A stretch of DNA of 64,000 bases from an uncultured Prevotella sp. GTDB taxonomy: Bacteria > Bacteroidota > Bacteroidia > Bacteroidales > Bacteroidaceae. The stretch is taken from the NCBI GenBank assembly GCA_945869265.1, contig CAMBOI010000003.1, positions 1 through 64,000 on the forward strand. The letters run 5' to 3'. A program made the translations under genes and the position numbers. Shown here piece after piece: positions 17,368 through 24,963 of this stretch; within the stretch, counting starts at the first letter, position 1; the number at the start of each line of letters is the position of its first letter. The notes below the pieces were generated by a model. That model was not told where the DNA came from. It saw only the letters and a program-made list of their open reading frames with translations, and did not search any database.

Positions 17368-17673
17368 CTATTTTTTTAATGTTAATATCTTAATCTTTTT
17401 TCCAGCAAAAACATCGTCAATCTGTTTATTCAGAAGTACCCAATGTTTTTCGATTGCGTCTAAAATCATTGTTTCTTCATCCGCAGATAGTTCTGACCAT
17501 GCTACTTCAATTTTTTTCTCGCCATTTTCTTCTATCCATATTTTAGCGACCGTGTTTCCACGATGGGATTTTTTACTACCCCTTCTGACAACGTGTATAT
17601 GTCGTCTGTTTTCGTTAACGTCTGCAGGATATACAGACAATATGAAACAAAGTAAAAATGCGAGTTTACCCAT
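17368..17673 (-). CDS. DUF4160-like protein, partner of DUF2442
   Basis: 101 aa from the ATG at 17673; the track start is a TTG inside the promoter. It resembles DUF4160 through HIHVVRRGSKKSHRGNTVAKIWIEENGEKKIEVAWSELSADE and the C-terminal helix VLLNKQIDDVFAGKK. The N-terminus (KLAFLLCFILSV) is unusually hydrophobic for the family and may be a degenerate strand or a membrane-targeting sequence. A consensus Bacteroidetes promoter lies directly upstream. Confidence 0.65.
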   Translation of the reverse strand: MGKLAFLLCFILSVYPADVNENRRHIHVVRRGSKKSHRGNTVAKIWIEENGEKKIEVAWSELSADEETMILDAIEKHWVLLNKQIDDVFAGKKIKILTLKK

Positions 17674-17691
17674 ATTGCTTATTTTTGAGGG

Positions 17692-17723
17692 CAAAAGTAC
17701 AAAGAAAAATTGATTCCACCAAA
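17692..17723 (-). promoter_or_regulatory. Promoter of the DUF4160/DUF2442 pair
   Basis: The minus strand reads TTTG-N20-TACTTTTG, an exact Bacteroidetes -33/-7 pair, 18 nt upstream of the chosen ATG. The -33 context TTTGGTGGAAT is shared with the promoter at 19153-19184. Confidence 0.8.
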
Positions 17724-17823
17724 TGTTTGGCGGATTTTCTCGTCATTTTTTCGGCATGTAAGTATTTCAAAGAGCGAATATTGTTATTTGCAGTGGGCAT
17801 CAACATTGATGTAGGGACTGCGC

Positions 17824-17852
17824 AATATTTCAATATTTCAATATTTCAATTT
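17824..17852. repeat. TTTCAATA octamer array at lipoprotein gene end
   Basis: Three to four units. On the minus strand they encode the final EIEILKY residues and the TGA of the lipoprotein gene. Confidence 0.75.
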
Positions 17853-18372
17853 CTATATCTTTGCCACATAGCAGGAGGGTGCCATCTTCTTTGGGGAAGA
17901 GGGCGAGGGGACAGCCATTTATTGTGATATGGCCATCGGGAGAGTATGTGACGGGATATGTAGAGAGAGTTACGTCGATGGTCTCGCCGGGATAGGTGGC
18001 GGGATAAACGAGGTCGTGACGGTGGAAGCGGACGGAGTCTTCGGTGATCTCCATCATCGTGCCTTCCCATGCGATATCGGCAGTGAGGGGCGATGTGCCG
18101 ACAGGAACGACTGCCGACAAGATGTGCCAATCACCTAAGAGGGATTCCTGGGTGACGACTGTCTTGGTGGATGAAGTGAAGTCGGAGGGGGATGAGGACT
18201 CGATGTCCTGCTTTTCACAACTTGAGAGGGCGAAAAGTATTGATATACAGAGAATTAAAATACTTGTGTATTTACAAATGGGGGGGGGTAAAACGGATGA
18301 TGCCGATTTGGCGGCAGGCTTGCGGCTTGTCGCTAAGGTGTCGTTGGTATATGTCTTCGAGGCATTCATCAT
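17830..18372 (-). CDS. Putative lipoprotein with poly-C tract (possible phase variation)
   Basis: 180 aa, not recognised. After an unusual 33-residue polar N-terminus comes a hydrophobic stretch and a lipobox (ILILCISILFALSSC), so the mature protein would be lipid-anchored from that Cys. The remainder looks like a small beta domain (LLGDWHILSAVV, EGTMMEITEDSVRFH), reminiscent of lipocalin-like Bacteroidetes lipoproteins. A run of nine C encodes PPP between the start and the signal sequence, and no in-frame ATG lies between the tract and the lipobox. Its own promoter is present. The C-terminus is repeat-derived. Confidence 0.65.
   Translation of the reverse strand: MMNASKTYTNDTLATSRKPAAKSASSVLPPPICKYTSILILCISILFALSSCEKQDIESSSPSDFTSSTKTVVTQESLLGDWHILSAVVPVGTSPLTADIAWEGTMMEITEDSVRFHRHDLVYPATYPGETIDVTLSTYPVTYSPDGHITINGCPLALFPKEDGTLLLCGKDIEIEILKY
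18280..18288. repeat. Nine-base G:C homopolymer inside a CDS
   Basis: Nine consecutive G on the plus strand, read as three Pro codons in the lipoprotein gene. Slippage by one base would frameshift before the lipobox. Confidence 0.85.
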
Positions 18373-18395
18373 TGTTATTTACGTTTTATAAAGCG

Positions 18396-18427
18396 CAAAA
18401 GTACTAACAATTTTTGAAACGACCAAA
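18396..18427 (-). promoter_or_regulatory. Promoter of the poly-C lipoprotein gene
   Basis: The minus strand reads TTTG-N20-TACTTTTG, ending about 24 nt before the ATG. Confidence 0.8.
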
Positions 18428-18496
18428 TTTTTTGGCGATTTTTTTTGAGAGAAGCCTGAATTCATTGGGCAGGTAGAATAGGGCATAAATCGGGTG

Positions 18497-18660
18497 AAGC
18501 GTTACAGCGTTACAGCGTTACAGTAGTTTTCCCGAGGGTGTAAATTAGGGAAGATAACTTTTATTTATATATATTATATATAATATATATAAATAAACCT
18601 ATTTTATGGGTATTTTGAGGTATGGGAGAATCACTGTAACGCTGTAACGCTGTAACGCTT
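18497..18660. repeat. 164-bp concentric palindrome: iteron-like arms around an AT palindrome
   Basis: Perfect 28-bp inverted arms (18497-18524 and 18633-18660), each with three GCGTTACA/TGTAACGC units, surround a perfect 38-bp AT-only palindrome (18560-18597). Both share exactly the same centre, 18578.5. The arrangement resembles an iteron-flanked origin or a cruciform site. It lies in a 920-bp stretch without genes (18373-19293). Confidence 0.9.
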
Positions 18661-18691
18661 GGGGCGTTATCGAAGGGCAAAAGTGGGGTAA

Positions 18692-18738
18692 GTGTGAGTC
18701 CAGTGCTGCTCCAGTGTGAGTCCAGTGTGAGTCCAGTG
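18692..18738. repeat. GAGTCCAGTGT tandem repeat
   Basis: Three to four imperfect 9-11-bp units (GTGAGTCCAGT) lie between the palindrome and the dispersed element. No coding frame or promoter is associated. Confidence 0.6.
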
Positions 18739-18795
18739 AATTAGTGGAGGAGTATTGGGGTCACAGTGGAGGAACAGTGGGATCATAATGGAGGA

Positions 18796-19083
18796 ACACA
18801 GATTGGCACGGATTAAGAGCCAAAGGCTCTGATTAGGATGATAATTGATTATTTTAGGCACGGATGGACACGGCTTTTAAAAAAAGGCACGGCTGGGCTG
18901 CGCGATGGGTAAAGGCTATATTTGCTAAGGGCTATACTCAAAGTATAGACACGGCTCGTTACCGCAGAGCAAACTAAGCCGTGGACTTGCGAGCAGCAAG
19001 CCGTAATCACGAAGTGCCGTGGGATATCCATGCGGAGCCAAGCCGTGTCTTTGAAAAAGCCGCGGATTTCCGTGCCTAAAAAA
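18796..19083 (+). repeat. Dispersed palindromic element, long copy A
   Basis: A core of about 230 bp (18853-19081) begins TTTAGGCACGGAT and ends ATTTCCGTGCCTAAA, so the ends are inverted repeats. A CACAGATT-GAGCCAAAGGCTC flank precedes it. It aligns along its whole length, by eye at well over 80 percent identity, with the reverse complement of 45695-46020. It is non-coding in all frames. It could be a MITE-like element or a structured RNA. Confidence 0.85.
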
Positions 19084-19152
19084 TTGAAATGTTAAAGGGC
19101 ACTGGACGAAATGTTAAATCTTTCGGGATAGGCGAAAAAAGTTGAGAAAATA

Positions 19153-19184
19153 TTTGGTGGAATGAAAAATATTTTGTATCTTTG
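19153..19184 (+). promoter_or_regulatory. Promoter of the DUF6266-like gene
   Basis: TTTG-N20-TATCTTTG, an exact consensus, about 110 nt upstream of the ATG. The -33 context TTTGGTGGAAT matches the promoter at 17692-17723. Confidence 0.85.
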
Positions 19185-19293
19185 CATCGTCAAATCAAAT
19201 CAAGATGTAGCGCAGTAAACTAAAGGCATTGAGAGGCGAGGCGACAAGAGAGAACAGTTAATATTATTCACAATTAAAATTTATGTAAAAGTT

Positions 19294-20295
19294 ATGGCAA
19301 TTCTTAATGGTATTTTGAAGAAGCTGAACGGTTCGGCTGGTAGCCTTACCTTCAAGCAAGTGAATGGACAGACGGTCGTGTCTGAGAAGATTACGGCAGT
19401 GAAGAAGAGCAACACTCCTATGCAGATGCGTCAGCGCACTAAGTGGGGCAACGTGGTGCAGATGTACAAGGGCATTTGCCCGCTTATCAACTACGGGTTT
19501 GAGTCGAAGCCCGCGGGATGCAGCGACTACAACATGTTCATGAAGGCGAACATGAAGGGCTCTGACATCTATCTCACCCGTGAAGAGGTGGCTGGCGGCG
19601 GATGTATCGCAGCTCCTTATCAGTTGACGCAGGGAACGCTGCCGAGCATCGTGACCGTAGGCGAGGGCGACAACGTGCGCACCGACATCAGTCTTGGTGA
19701 CCTCACCATCGATGCCGAGACCACCGTGAAGGACTTTGCCCAGGCTGTGGTGAACAACAACGCCGACTACGACTTCGGCGACCAGATCTCGTTCTTTGAT
19801 GTGCTGCAGCGCGTGAACGCAGTGACGGGAATTCCCTACTGCCAGTTCTTGGCCACCAACGTGGTGCTCGACAAGGCGAGCGAGGTGAAGCTCCTGGACA
19901 TGGTGAGCAAGTATGGCTTCGCCACCGTGGATGGCTTCCTCGGACACATCGAGGGTGAGGGCGCAGGAGTGTTTGCGTGGGTTCACAGTCGCAAGTCGAG
20001 CGCCAAGACGCTCGTGAGCACGCAGTCGCTCATCAACAACAACGCCGAGGTGATTGCCGAGTACAGTGGTGCTGAGGCATACAAGCGAAGCGTGAAGACC
20101 TATGGAGGCGAGAGCTCTGCATTCCTCACTCCGGGAACGACCACTACTCAGGCCACTGATGGCTCTGCTTCGGCTGGCGGAACGCCGACTACTCCTCCAA
20201 GTGGAGGTGGCTCGGGCACTGACGACTCAGGCAGCGGCTCTGGCTCCGGCGGCGGCTCAGGCTCTGGCGGCGGCGGCGAGGACTACTACGAGTAG
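19294..20295 (+). CDS. DUF6266-like protein with Gly/Ser-rich tail
   Basis: 333 aa. The N-terminus (MAILNGILKKLNGSAGSLTFKQVNGQTVVSEK) and the following basic region resemble the Bacteroidetes DUF6266 family, whose role is unknown. The last 50 residues are low-complexity Gly/Ser/Thr ending in an acidic EDYYE, which suggests a flexible linker or surface tail. There is no signal peptide. In related genomes similar genes sit near smalltalk peptides and VirE-type primases, as here. Codon use is GC-rich compared with the neighbouring non-coding DNA. A strong consensus promoter suggests high expression. Confidence 0.7.
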   Translation: MAILNGILKKLNGSAGSLTFKQVNGQTVVSEKITAVKKSNTPMQMRQRTKWGNVVQMYKGICPLINYGFESKPAGCSDYNMFMKANMKGSDIYLTREEVAGGGCIAAPYQLTQGTLPSIVTVGEGDNVRTDISLGDLTIDAETTVKDFAQAVVNNNADYDFGDQISFFDVLQRVNAVTGIPYCQFLATNVVLDKASEVKLLDMVSKYGFATVDGFLGHIEGEGAGVFAWVHSRKSSAKTLVSTQSLINNNAEVIAEYSGAEAYKRSVKTYGGESSAFLTPGTTTTQATDGSASAGGTPTTPPSGGGSGTDDSGSGSGSGGGSGSGGGGEDYYE

Positions 20296-20297
20296 GT

Positions 20298-20322
20298 CGA
20301 TAGCCCCTTAATGGGGCTATCG
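20298..20322. repeat. Intercistronic hairpin between DUF6266-like and smalltalk genes
   Basis: A perfect CGATAGCCCC/GGGGCTATCG stem with a five-base loop. An A-rich stretch follows on the plus strand, not a T-run, so it is more likely an mRNA-stabilising or attenuating hairpin than a terminator. Confidence 0.65.
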
Positions 20323-20358
20323 AAATTAAAAAAATTAAAAGATTAAAGGATTAAAGTT

Positions 20359-20466
20359 ATGACACAGGAGAATAAATCGAGGCTTATAAAGTTTCTATGG
20401 AATCTTGCCTCTGCGGTGTTAGCCGCAATCGGAACAGCCCTTGGGGTATCCTGCGCAGTAGCGTAG
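20359..20466 (+). CDS. Smalltalk peptide
   Basis: 35 aa, below the ORF-track cutoff. It has the smalltalk signature: a short basic N-terminus, a hydrophobic helix (LWNLASAVLAAIGTALG) and a terminal VSCAVA. These tiny Bacteroidetes membrane peptides accompany M15 or amidase hydrolases and primase genes, and their function is unknown. It lies 63 nt after the DUF6266-like gene, behind a hairpin and GATTAAAG repeats. Its Cys near the end could be a lipidation or disulfide site. Confidence 0.75.
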   Translation: MTQENKSRLIKFLWNLASAVLAAIGTALGVSCAVA

Positions 20467-20484
20467 TGATGAGATAGAAAAACA

Positions 20485-20664
20485 TTAATCACCGGCGAGG
20501 ATTGACTTGATCTCCTCGTCGGTTTTTGTTAGTTTGTCGCGACATGACTTTATGAGCGTTTGAGCACGCTTGAGCTGTGTGGCAAGAGTGTCGATGTCGA
20601 GTTCGTCGTTTTCCATTCGTCTGACGATGGATTCCAGTTCCTTGATAGAGTCTTCGTATTTCAT
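20485..20664 (-). CDS. xseB: Exodeoxyribonuclease VII small subunit
   Basis: 59 aa, just under the ORF-track cutoff. MKYEDSIKELESIVRRMENDELDIDTLATQLKRAQTLIKSCRDKL is the classic XseB helical hairpin. It forms ExoVII with XseA, which degrades single-stranded DNA to oligonucleotides. It starts 5 nt after the xseA stop in the same operon. Confidence 0.93.
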   Translation of the reverse strand: MKYEDSIKELESIVRRMENDELDIDTLATQLKRAQTLIKSCRDKLTKTDEEIKSILAGD

Positions 20665-20669
20665 GATTA

Positions 20670-22019
20670 TTACTTTTGTTTGTCGTTATTCTTTGAGATT
20701 TCATTTACCACCGAGGTCAATGAGCCTTCGGCAAGTCGGGTGGTGAGGATGTCGCCAGGATGGATCTCGTCGGTGGAGCGGAGGGCATGACCGTTGAGCG
20801 TGGTGATGCTGTAGCCACGCTGTAAGAGTAGGGTGGGATCGAGAGCCTTGGAGCGCTGCTCGAGTAGGTCGAGGGCGTGACGACGGCGGTCGATGAGCCG
20901 TGCGAGAGCCGGGGCAATGCGAATCTCCAAGGCCTTGAGGTCGGCATTGTGGCGGTCGAGGCGGCGACTGACATTGTGCAACATCACCTGATTGAGCCTC
21001 TCTAACTTGTTTTCCTGTTTGCTCTTCACAAGTGAGAAGAGTATGGGGATGCGCTCGGATACCCTGTTGAGACGCGTTTTTTCAATGTCCATGCGATGTT
21101 GGACATATTTCATAACTCTCTCCGCGGCATTGTCAATGCGTTCAGCCACTCGGTTGAGATTGTCAATAAGAAAGGCTGCTGCGGCAGTGGGAGTCTTCAC
21201 CCTTGTATGCGACACCATGTCGAGGATACATTCGTCGCGGTCATGACCGATACCGGTGATTATCGGCAGAGGAAAGTTGGCAACGTTTTCAGCCAACTGC
21301 AGAGAGTCGAATCCCGCCATGTCGCTGGTGGCGCCACCGCCTCTAATTATCACCACGCAGTCGTATTCTTCAATCTTGGCGTTTATCCTGTCGAGGGCGG
21401 CAATGATACTGACCTCCACTCCCTCTCCCTGCATGAGCGCATCGAAGAGAGTGGTGGAGAAACGGAATCCACGGGCGTTCTCCTCCAGTTGGCGGCAGAA
21501 GTCACCATAGCCGGCTGCCGTGCGTGATGAAATGACGGCAATGCGCTGGGTGAATAGCGGCAGGGGAAGTTCGCGGTTGAGGTCGAACACGCCCTCTGCC
21601 TTCAGTTGTCTTATTATCTCCTGCCTCCGCTTAGCCATGTCGCCAAGAGTGAAGCGAGGGTCGATGTCGTCGATTATCCACGAAAAACCATAAGCCTCGT
21701 GGAAGTCGGGATGAACCAACACCAACACCTTCATTCCCGCCCTGAGCGTCTGACCAGTGGTATGTTCAAAATATGGTTTCACCGAGCCCCACACATTTCG
21801 CCAGCATTTTGCTTGAGCCCTTGCCACAGGGGTGTTGTAGCCTTCAGCCTTCTCAATCAGGTCGAGATAGCAGTGCCCGCGGTTTTCGCCTATCTGCGCT
21901 ATCTCTGCCTCCAACCAGTATTGGTCGCAGAGATTGTCCTCTAATGTGATGCGCACCATGCGGTTGAGCTCCATCAGTGAGTAGTGGCGTGGCGTATCGT
22001 GTAAACCGTTGTGTCTCAT
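20670..22019 (-). CDS. xseA: Exodeoxyribonuclease VII large subunit
   Basis: 449 aa, the normal XseA length. It has an N-terminal OB domain (YWLEAEIAQIGENRGHCYLDLIEK) and the catalytic region (GYGDFCRQLEEN, IRGGGATSDMAGFD, ITGIGHDRDECILDMVSHTRVKTPTAAA). A long coiled coil and a C-terminal RGYSITTLNG segment bind XseB. It is a cytoplasmic single-strand-specific nuclease of DNA repair. Its ATG overlaps the TGA of the subtilase gene (ATGA). Confidence 0.96.
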   Translation of the reverse strand: MRHNGLHDTPRHYSLMELNRMVRITLEDNLCDQYWLEAEIAQIGENRGHCYLDLIEKAEGYNTPVARAQAKCWRNVWGSVKPYFEHTTGQTLRAGMKVLVLVHPDFHEAYGFSWIIDDIDPRFTLGDMAKRRQEIIRQLKAEGVFDLNRELPLPLFTQRIAVISSRTAAGYGDFCRQLEENARGFRFSTTLFDALMQGEGVEVSIIAALDRINAKIEEYDCVVIIRGGGATSDMAGFDSLQLAENVANFPLPIITGIGHDRDECILDMVSHTRVKTPTAAAAFLIDNLNRVAERIDNAAERVMKYVQHRMDIEKTRLNRVSERIPILFSLVKSKQENKLERLNQVMLHNVSRRLDRHNADLKALEIRIAPALARLIDRRRHALDLLEQRSKALDPTLLLQRGYSITTLNGHALRSTDEIHPGDILTTRLAEGSLTSVVNEISKNNDKQK

Positions 22020-23461
22020 CGGTCACCTCCTTCTGTTGATGTAGAGCGAATACACTTCCTGCCCATTGTCAAGGCTTGGTGGAAGTTGGGAATGCCATAA
22101 CCGAAGATATTGTCGGGATGAAGATGATTGTCGCCACTTTGGCGCACAAATTCCATTATCTGCTGAGGGGATAGCGAGGGCAGAGCCTGCCACAGGCAAG
22201 CCACAAGGCCGCACACGAGGGGAGTGGAGAAGGATGTCCCCATGTCCTCAATCACTGTGCCGCGTGACGACACCAACACGGTGGGACTTCCAAGAGCCAC
22301 CACGTCGGGTTTGATGCGCCCGTCGGCTGTGTTGCCCACACCGCTGAACGGTGCGTTTTTGTTCTCCTCGGTCACTGCCCCCACGGTCAGTATGTCATGG
22401 GCGTCGGCGGGGAAGGTGATTTTCTTCCAAGGTCCCATCCCGTTGTTGCCGGCACTGTTGACAAGGATGATACCTTTTTGCGCCAACATTGATGCAGTGC
22501 GTGAGATGAGTGCCGTGTGCCCATCAAGATGCCACAGGGGATGATCGCCGTAGTGATTGTCGTATTCGTAGTAACCCAACGAACTGTTGATGACATCCAC
22601 CCCGACGGAGTCGGCAAATTCGGCTGCCATAGCCCAATAATCCTCTTCTACGGGTTGCTCTGACTGTTGGTCTTCGCATCGCAAGAGCCAATAGGATGCC
22701 TTGGGGGCAGTGCCGATATATACGTTAGGGGCATTGATGGCCATCGCCGACAATACCTTGGTGCCGTGGTCTGTCTCATTGTAGAAAACGGGTGACGCCG
22801 GATAAACAAAGTCCTTTACTCCCTTGATGTCCACATTCTTAAACACCTGCTTGCGGTCAACCCCTGCAAATCCGCCGTCGAGCACAGCTATCGTCATCCC
22901 CTCGCCCCGATAGCCCTGTTGGTGGAGCCTGATGCCTCCCAATGCCTCAATCTGCGCCTCGGCCTTTCCGTAGGCAGCATTATGCACTGAGTCCCATGGG
23001 TTGAATCCGTCGCGGTTTTTCCTTGAACGTTTCACTCTTGCCGTTATGCTGTCGGGCGAAGTCCACACCATTGTGGCGGTTTTCACGCACGGCAACCGTC
23101 GTATTCTCTGCATTGGGGTTGTGTCTGTGCAGTTGATGAGCACAGTGTTGTTCCATTTGCTTGTGCCGATGATGCGTACAACGTCGGAGGCTATCTGCCT
23201 CATATACACGTAGCTGACGGGCAGGTCGGTGGAATCTACCTTTAGACCCAACCGGCGTCGGCGCTCTATTGCCTTGGGGGAGAGAAATTGCTTAGGTTTG
23301 TCGAGCGAATATCCACTACCGCATTTGTCGAGAAGTTCGATGCGGTAGGTATAGCACTTTTCACCGGGAAATTTTATTCTCGGCGACGAGCCTGTAGTGG
23401 AGGGGCGGGCAATCACTGTCATACAGGCTATCAGTAGCAGAACGGTCATTCGGTGTATCAT
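22016..23461 (-). CDS. S8 family subtilisin-like serine protease
   Basis: 481 aa from the ATG at 23461. The longer track start is a TTG inside the promoter. A signal peptide (MTVLLLIACMTVIA) directs export. The catalytic triad is visible: Asp in AVLDGGF, His in ETDHGTKVLS, Ser in GTSFSTPLVCG; the oxyanion Asn is in VNSAGNNG. It is a periplasmic or surface protease of unknown substrate. It heads an operon with xseA and xseB, a link without obvious functional logic. Confidence 0.88.
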   Translation of the reverse strand: MIHRMTVLLLIACMTVIARPSTTGSSPRIKFPGEKCYTYRIELLDKCGSGYSLDKPKQFLSPKAIERRRRLGLKVDSTDLPVSYVYMRQIASDVVRIIGTSKWNNTVLINCTDTTPMQRIRRLPCVKTATMVWTSPDSITARVKRSRKNRDGFNPWDSVHNAAYGKAEAQIEALGGIRLHQQGYRGEGMTIAVLDGGFAGVDRKQVFKNVDIKGVKDFVYPASPVFYNETDHGTKVLSAMAINAPNVYIGTAPKASYWLLRCEDQQSEQPVEEDYWAMAAEFADSVGVDVINSSLGYYEYDNHYGDHPLWHLDGHTALISRTASMLAQKGIILVNSAGNNGMGPWKKITFPADAHDILTVGAVTEENKNAPFSGVGNTADGRIKPDVVALGSPTVLVSSRGTVIEDMGTSFSTPLVCGLVACLWQALPSLSPQQIMEFVRQSGDNHLHPDNIFGYGIPNFHQALTMGRKCIRSTSTEGGDR

Positions 23462-23491
23462 CTTATTCGGTAACTTTACGAAAATTGGGTG

Positions 23492-23523
23492 CAAACTTAC
23501 AGTAAATTTGTGGAAAAACCAAA
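23492..23523 (-). promoter_or_regulatory. Promoter of the subtilase-xseAB operon
   Basis: The minus strand reads TTTG-N20-TAAGTTTG. It overlaps the TTG proposed by the track, which fixes the real start at 23461. Confidence 0.8.
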
Positions 23524-23539
23524 TTTTTCGGCAGAAAAG

Positions 23540-23570
23540 TTGCTACTCTCATCAAAACTTGTTAACTTTG
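23540..23570 (+). promoter_or_regulatory. Promoter of the MATE gene
   Basis: TTG-N20-TAACTTTG, about 22 nt before the ATG and divergent from the subtilase promoter. Confidence 0.8.
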
Positions 23571-23592
23571 CACGCTGATTTAATAAAACAAT

Positions 23593-24963
23593 ATGGATAA
23601 TAATAAGGCAACACTCGAATTGGGAACAAAACCCGTAGGCAGATTGCTGACTCAATATGCCCTTCCGGCTATCATCGCCATGACAGCATCGTCATTGTAT
23701 AATATGGTGGATAGCATCTTCATCGGACAGGGGGTGGGAGCATTGGCAATCTCAGGCCTTGCGGTCACATTCCCATTCATGAATCTCTCGGCGGCATTCG
23801 GCGCGGGAGTTGGTGTGGGTTCGTCGTCCTATCTCTCGGTAAAACTTGGTCAGAAGGACTATTCCACCGCACAACGTATTTTGGGTAACAACGTCACGCT
23901 TAACATCATCATCGGATTAGTGTTCTCGGTGGTGTCACTCTTATTCCTCGACCCCATACTCTATTTCTTCGGGGCGAGCGAGCAGACCATCCCTTACGCA
24001 CGCGAATATATGGTGATAATACTGCTCGGCAACATCATCACCCACCTGTATTTCGGTATGAACTCTGTGCTGAGGGCGGCAAGCAAACCGCGGCAAGCCA
24101 TGTACACTACGATATTCACCGTGGTGCTCAACTCGGTGCTCGACCCTCTGTTCATCTACACCTTCGACATGGGAATACGCGGAGCCGCCTTCGCCACAAT
24201 CCTCTCGCAGACAGTGGCTTTGGTATGGCAGACGAGCTTGTTCAGTGACAAGAGCGAACTCCTCCATCTAAGAAGGGGAATATATAGGCTTGACAATAAT
24301 ATTGTCAAGAACATATTGGGCATAGGTATATCGCCATTTGCCATGAACGCCACGGCATGCCTTGTGGCGATATTTGTCAACCAGCGCTTGCTGGAATATG
24401 GCGGTGACCTTGCCGTGGGTGCCTATGGCATAGCCAACCGCGTGGCGTTCATCTTTGTCATGATTACAATGGGAGTAAACCATGGTATGCAGCCTATAGC
24501 GGGATATAACTACGGAGCGCAGAAGTACGACCGCCTGATGAGAGTGCTCATGCTGGCGATGATAGCAGGCACATGCGTCACTGTCACCGGATTTCTTGTG
24601 GCTGAATTTATTCCTCACCTGTGTGTGGGACTCTTCACAAGTGATGCCGATCTGACGCGTCTCTCAGTGCATGGCATCCGCGTGATGATGGCAGCCATGC
24701 CCATCGTCGGCTATCAGATGGTGGTCACCAACTTCTTCCAAAGCATAGGCAAGGCCAAGATAAGCATCTTCCTCTCGCTCTCGCGCCAGCTGCTTTTCCT
24801 TGTTCCCCTGCTTGGGGTGTTGCCTCTGTTCCTCGACATCACAGGCGTGTGGATAGCAATGCCTATCTCCGACGCATTCTCTGCCATCTTTGCATTAGTG
24901 ATGATGATGAGATACATGAGGATGTTCAAGCGTCAGCATCGCGAGATGATGGCTGAGTCATGA
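23593..24963 (+). CDS. MATE family multidrug efflux transporter
   Basis: 456 aa with about 12 hydrophobic segments. MATE signatures include LLTQYALPAIIAMTASSLYNMVDSIFIGQGVGALAISGLAVTFPF and, in the second half, NHGMQPIAGYNYGAQ. It is an inner-membrane Na+ or H+ antiporter exporting cationic compounds; the substrate is unknown. The stop overlaps the start of the cytidylate-kinase-like gene (ATGA), so the two are co-translated. Confidence 0.93.
   Translation: MDNNKATLELGTKPVGRLLTQYALPAIIAMTASSLYNMVDSIFIGQGVGALAISGLAVTFPFMNLSAAFGAGVGVGSSSYLSVKLGQKDYSTAQRILGNNVTLNIIIGLVFSVVSLLFLDPILYFFGASEQTIPYAREYMVIILLGNIITHLYFGMNSVLRAASKPRQAMYTTIFTVVLNSVLDPLFIYTFDMGIRGAAFATILSQTVALVWQTSLFSDKSELLHLRRGIYRLDNNIVKNILGIGISPFAMNATACLVAIFVNQRLLEYGGDLAVGAYGIANRVAFIFVMITMGVNHGMQPIAGYNYGAQKYDRLMRVLMLAMIAGTCVTVTGFLVAEFIPHLCVGLFTSDADLTRLSVHGIRVMMAAMPIVGYQMVVTNFFQSIGKAKISIFLSLSRQLLFLVPLLGVLPLFLDITGVWIAMPISDAFSAIFALVMMMRYMRMFKRQHREMMAES

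Noticed and set aside
20298-20322. Terminator after the DUF6266-like gene
   Set aside because: A perfect stem, but no T-run follows on the plus strand and the smalltalk gene lies directly downstream.
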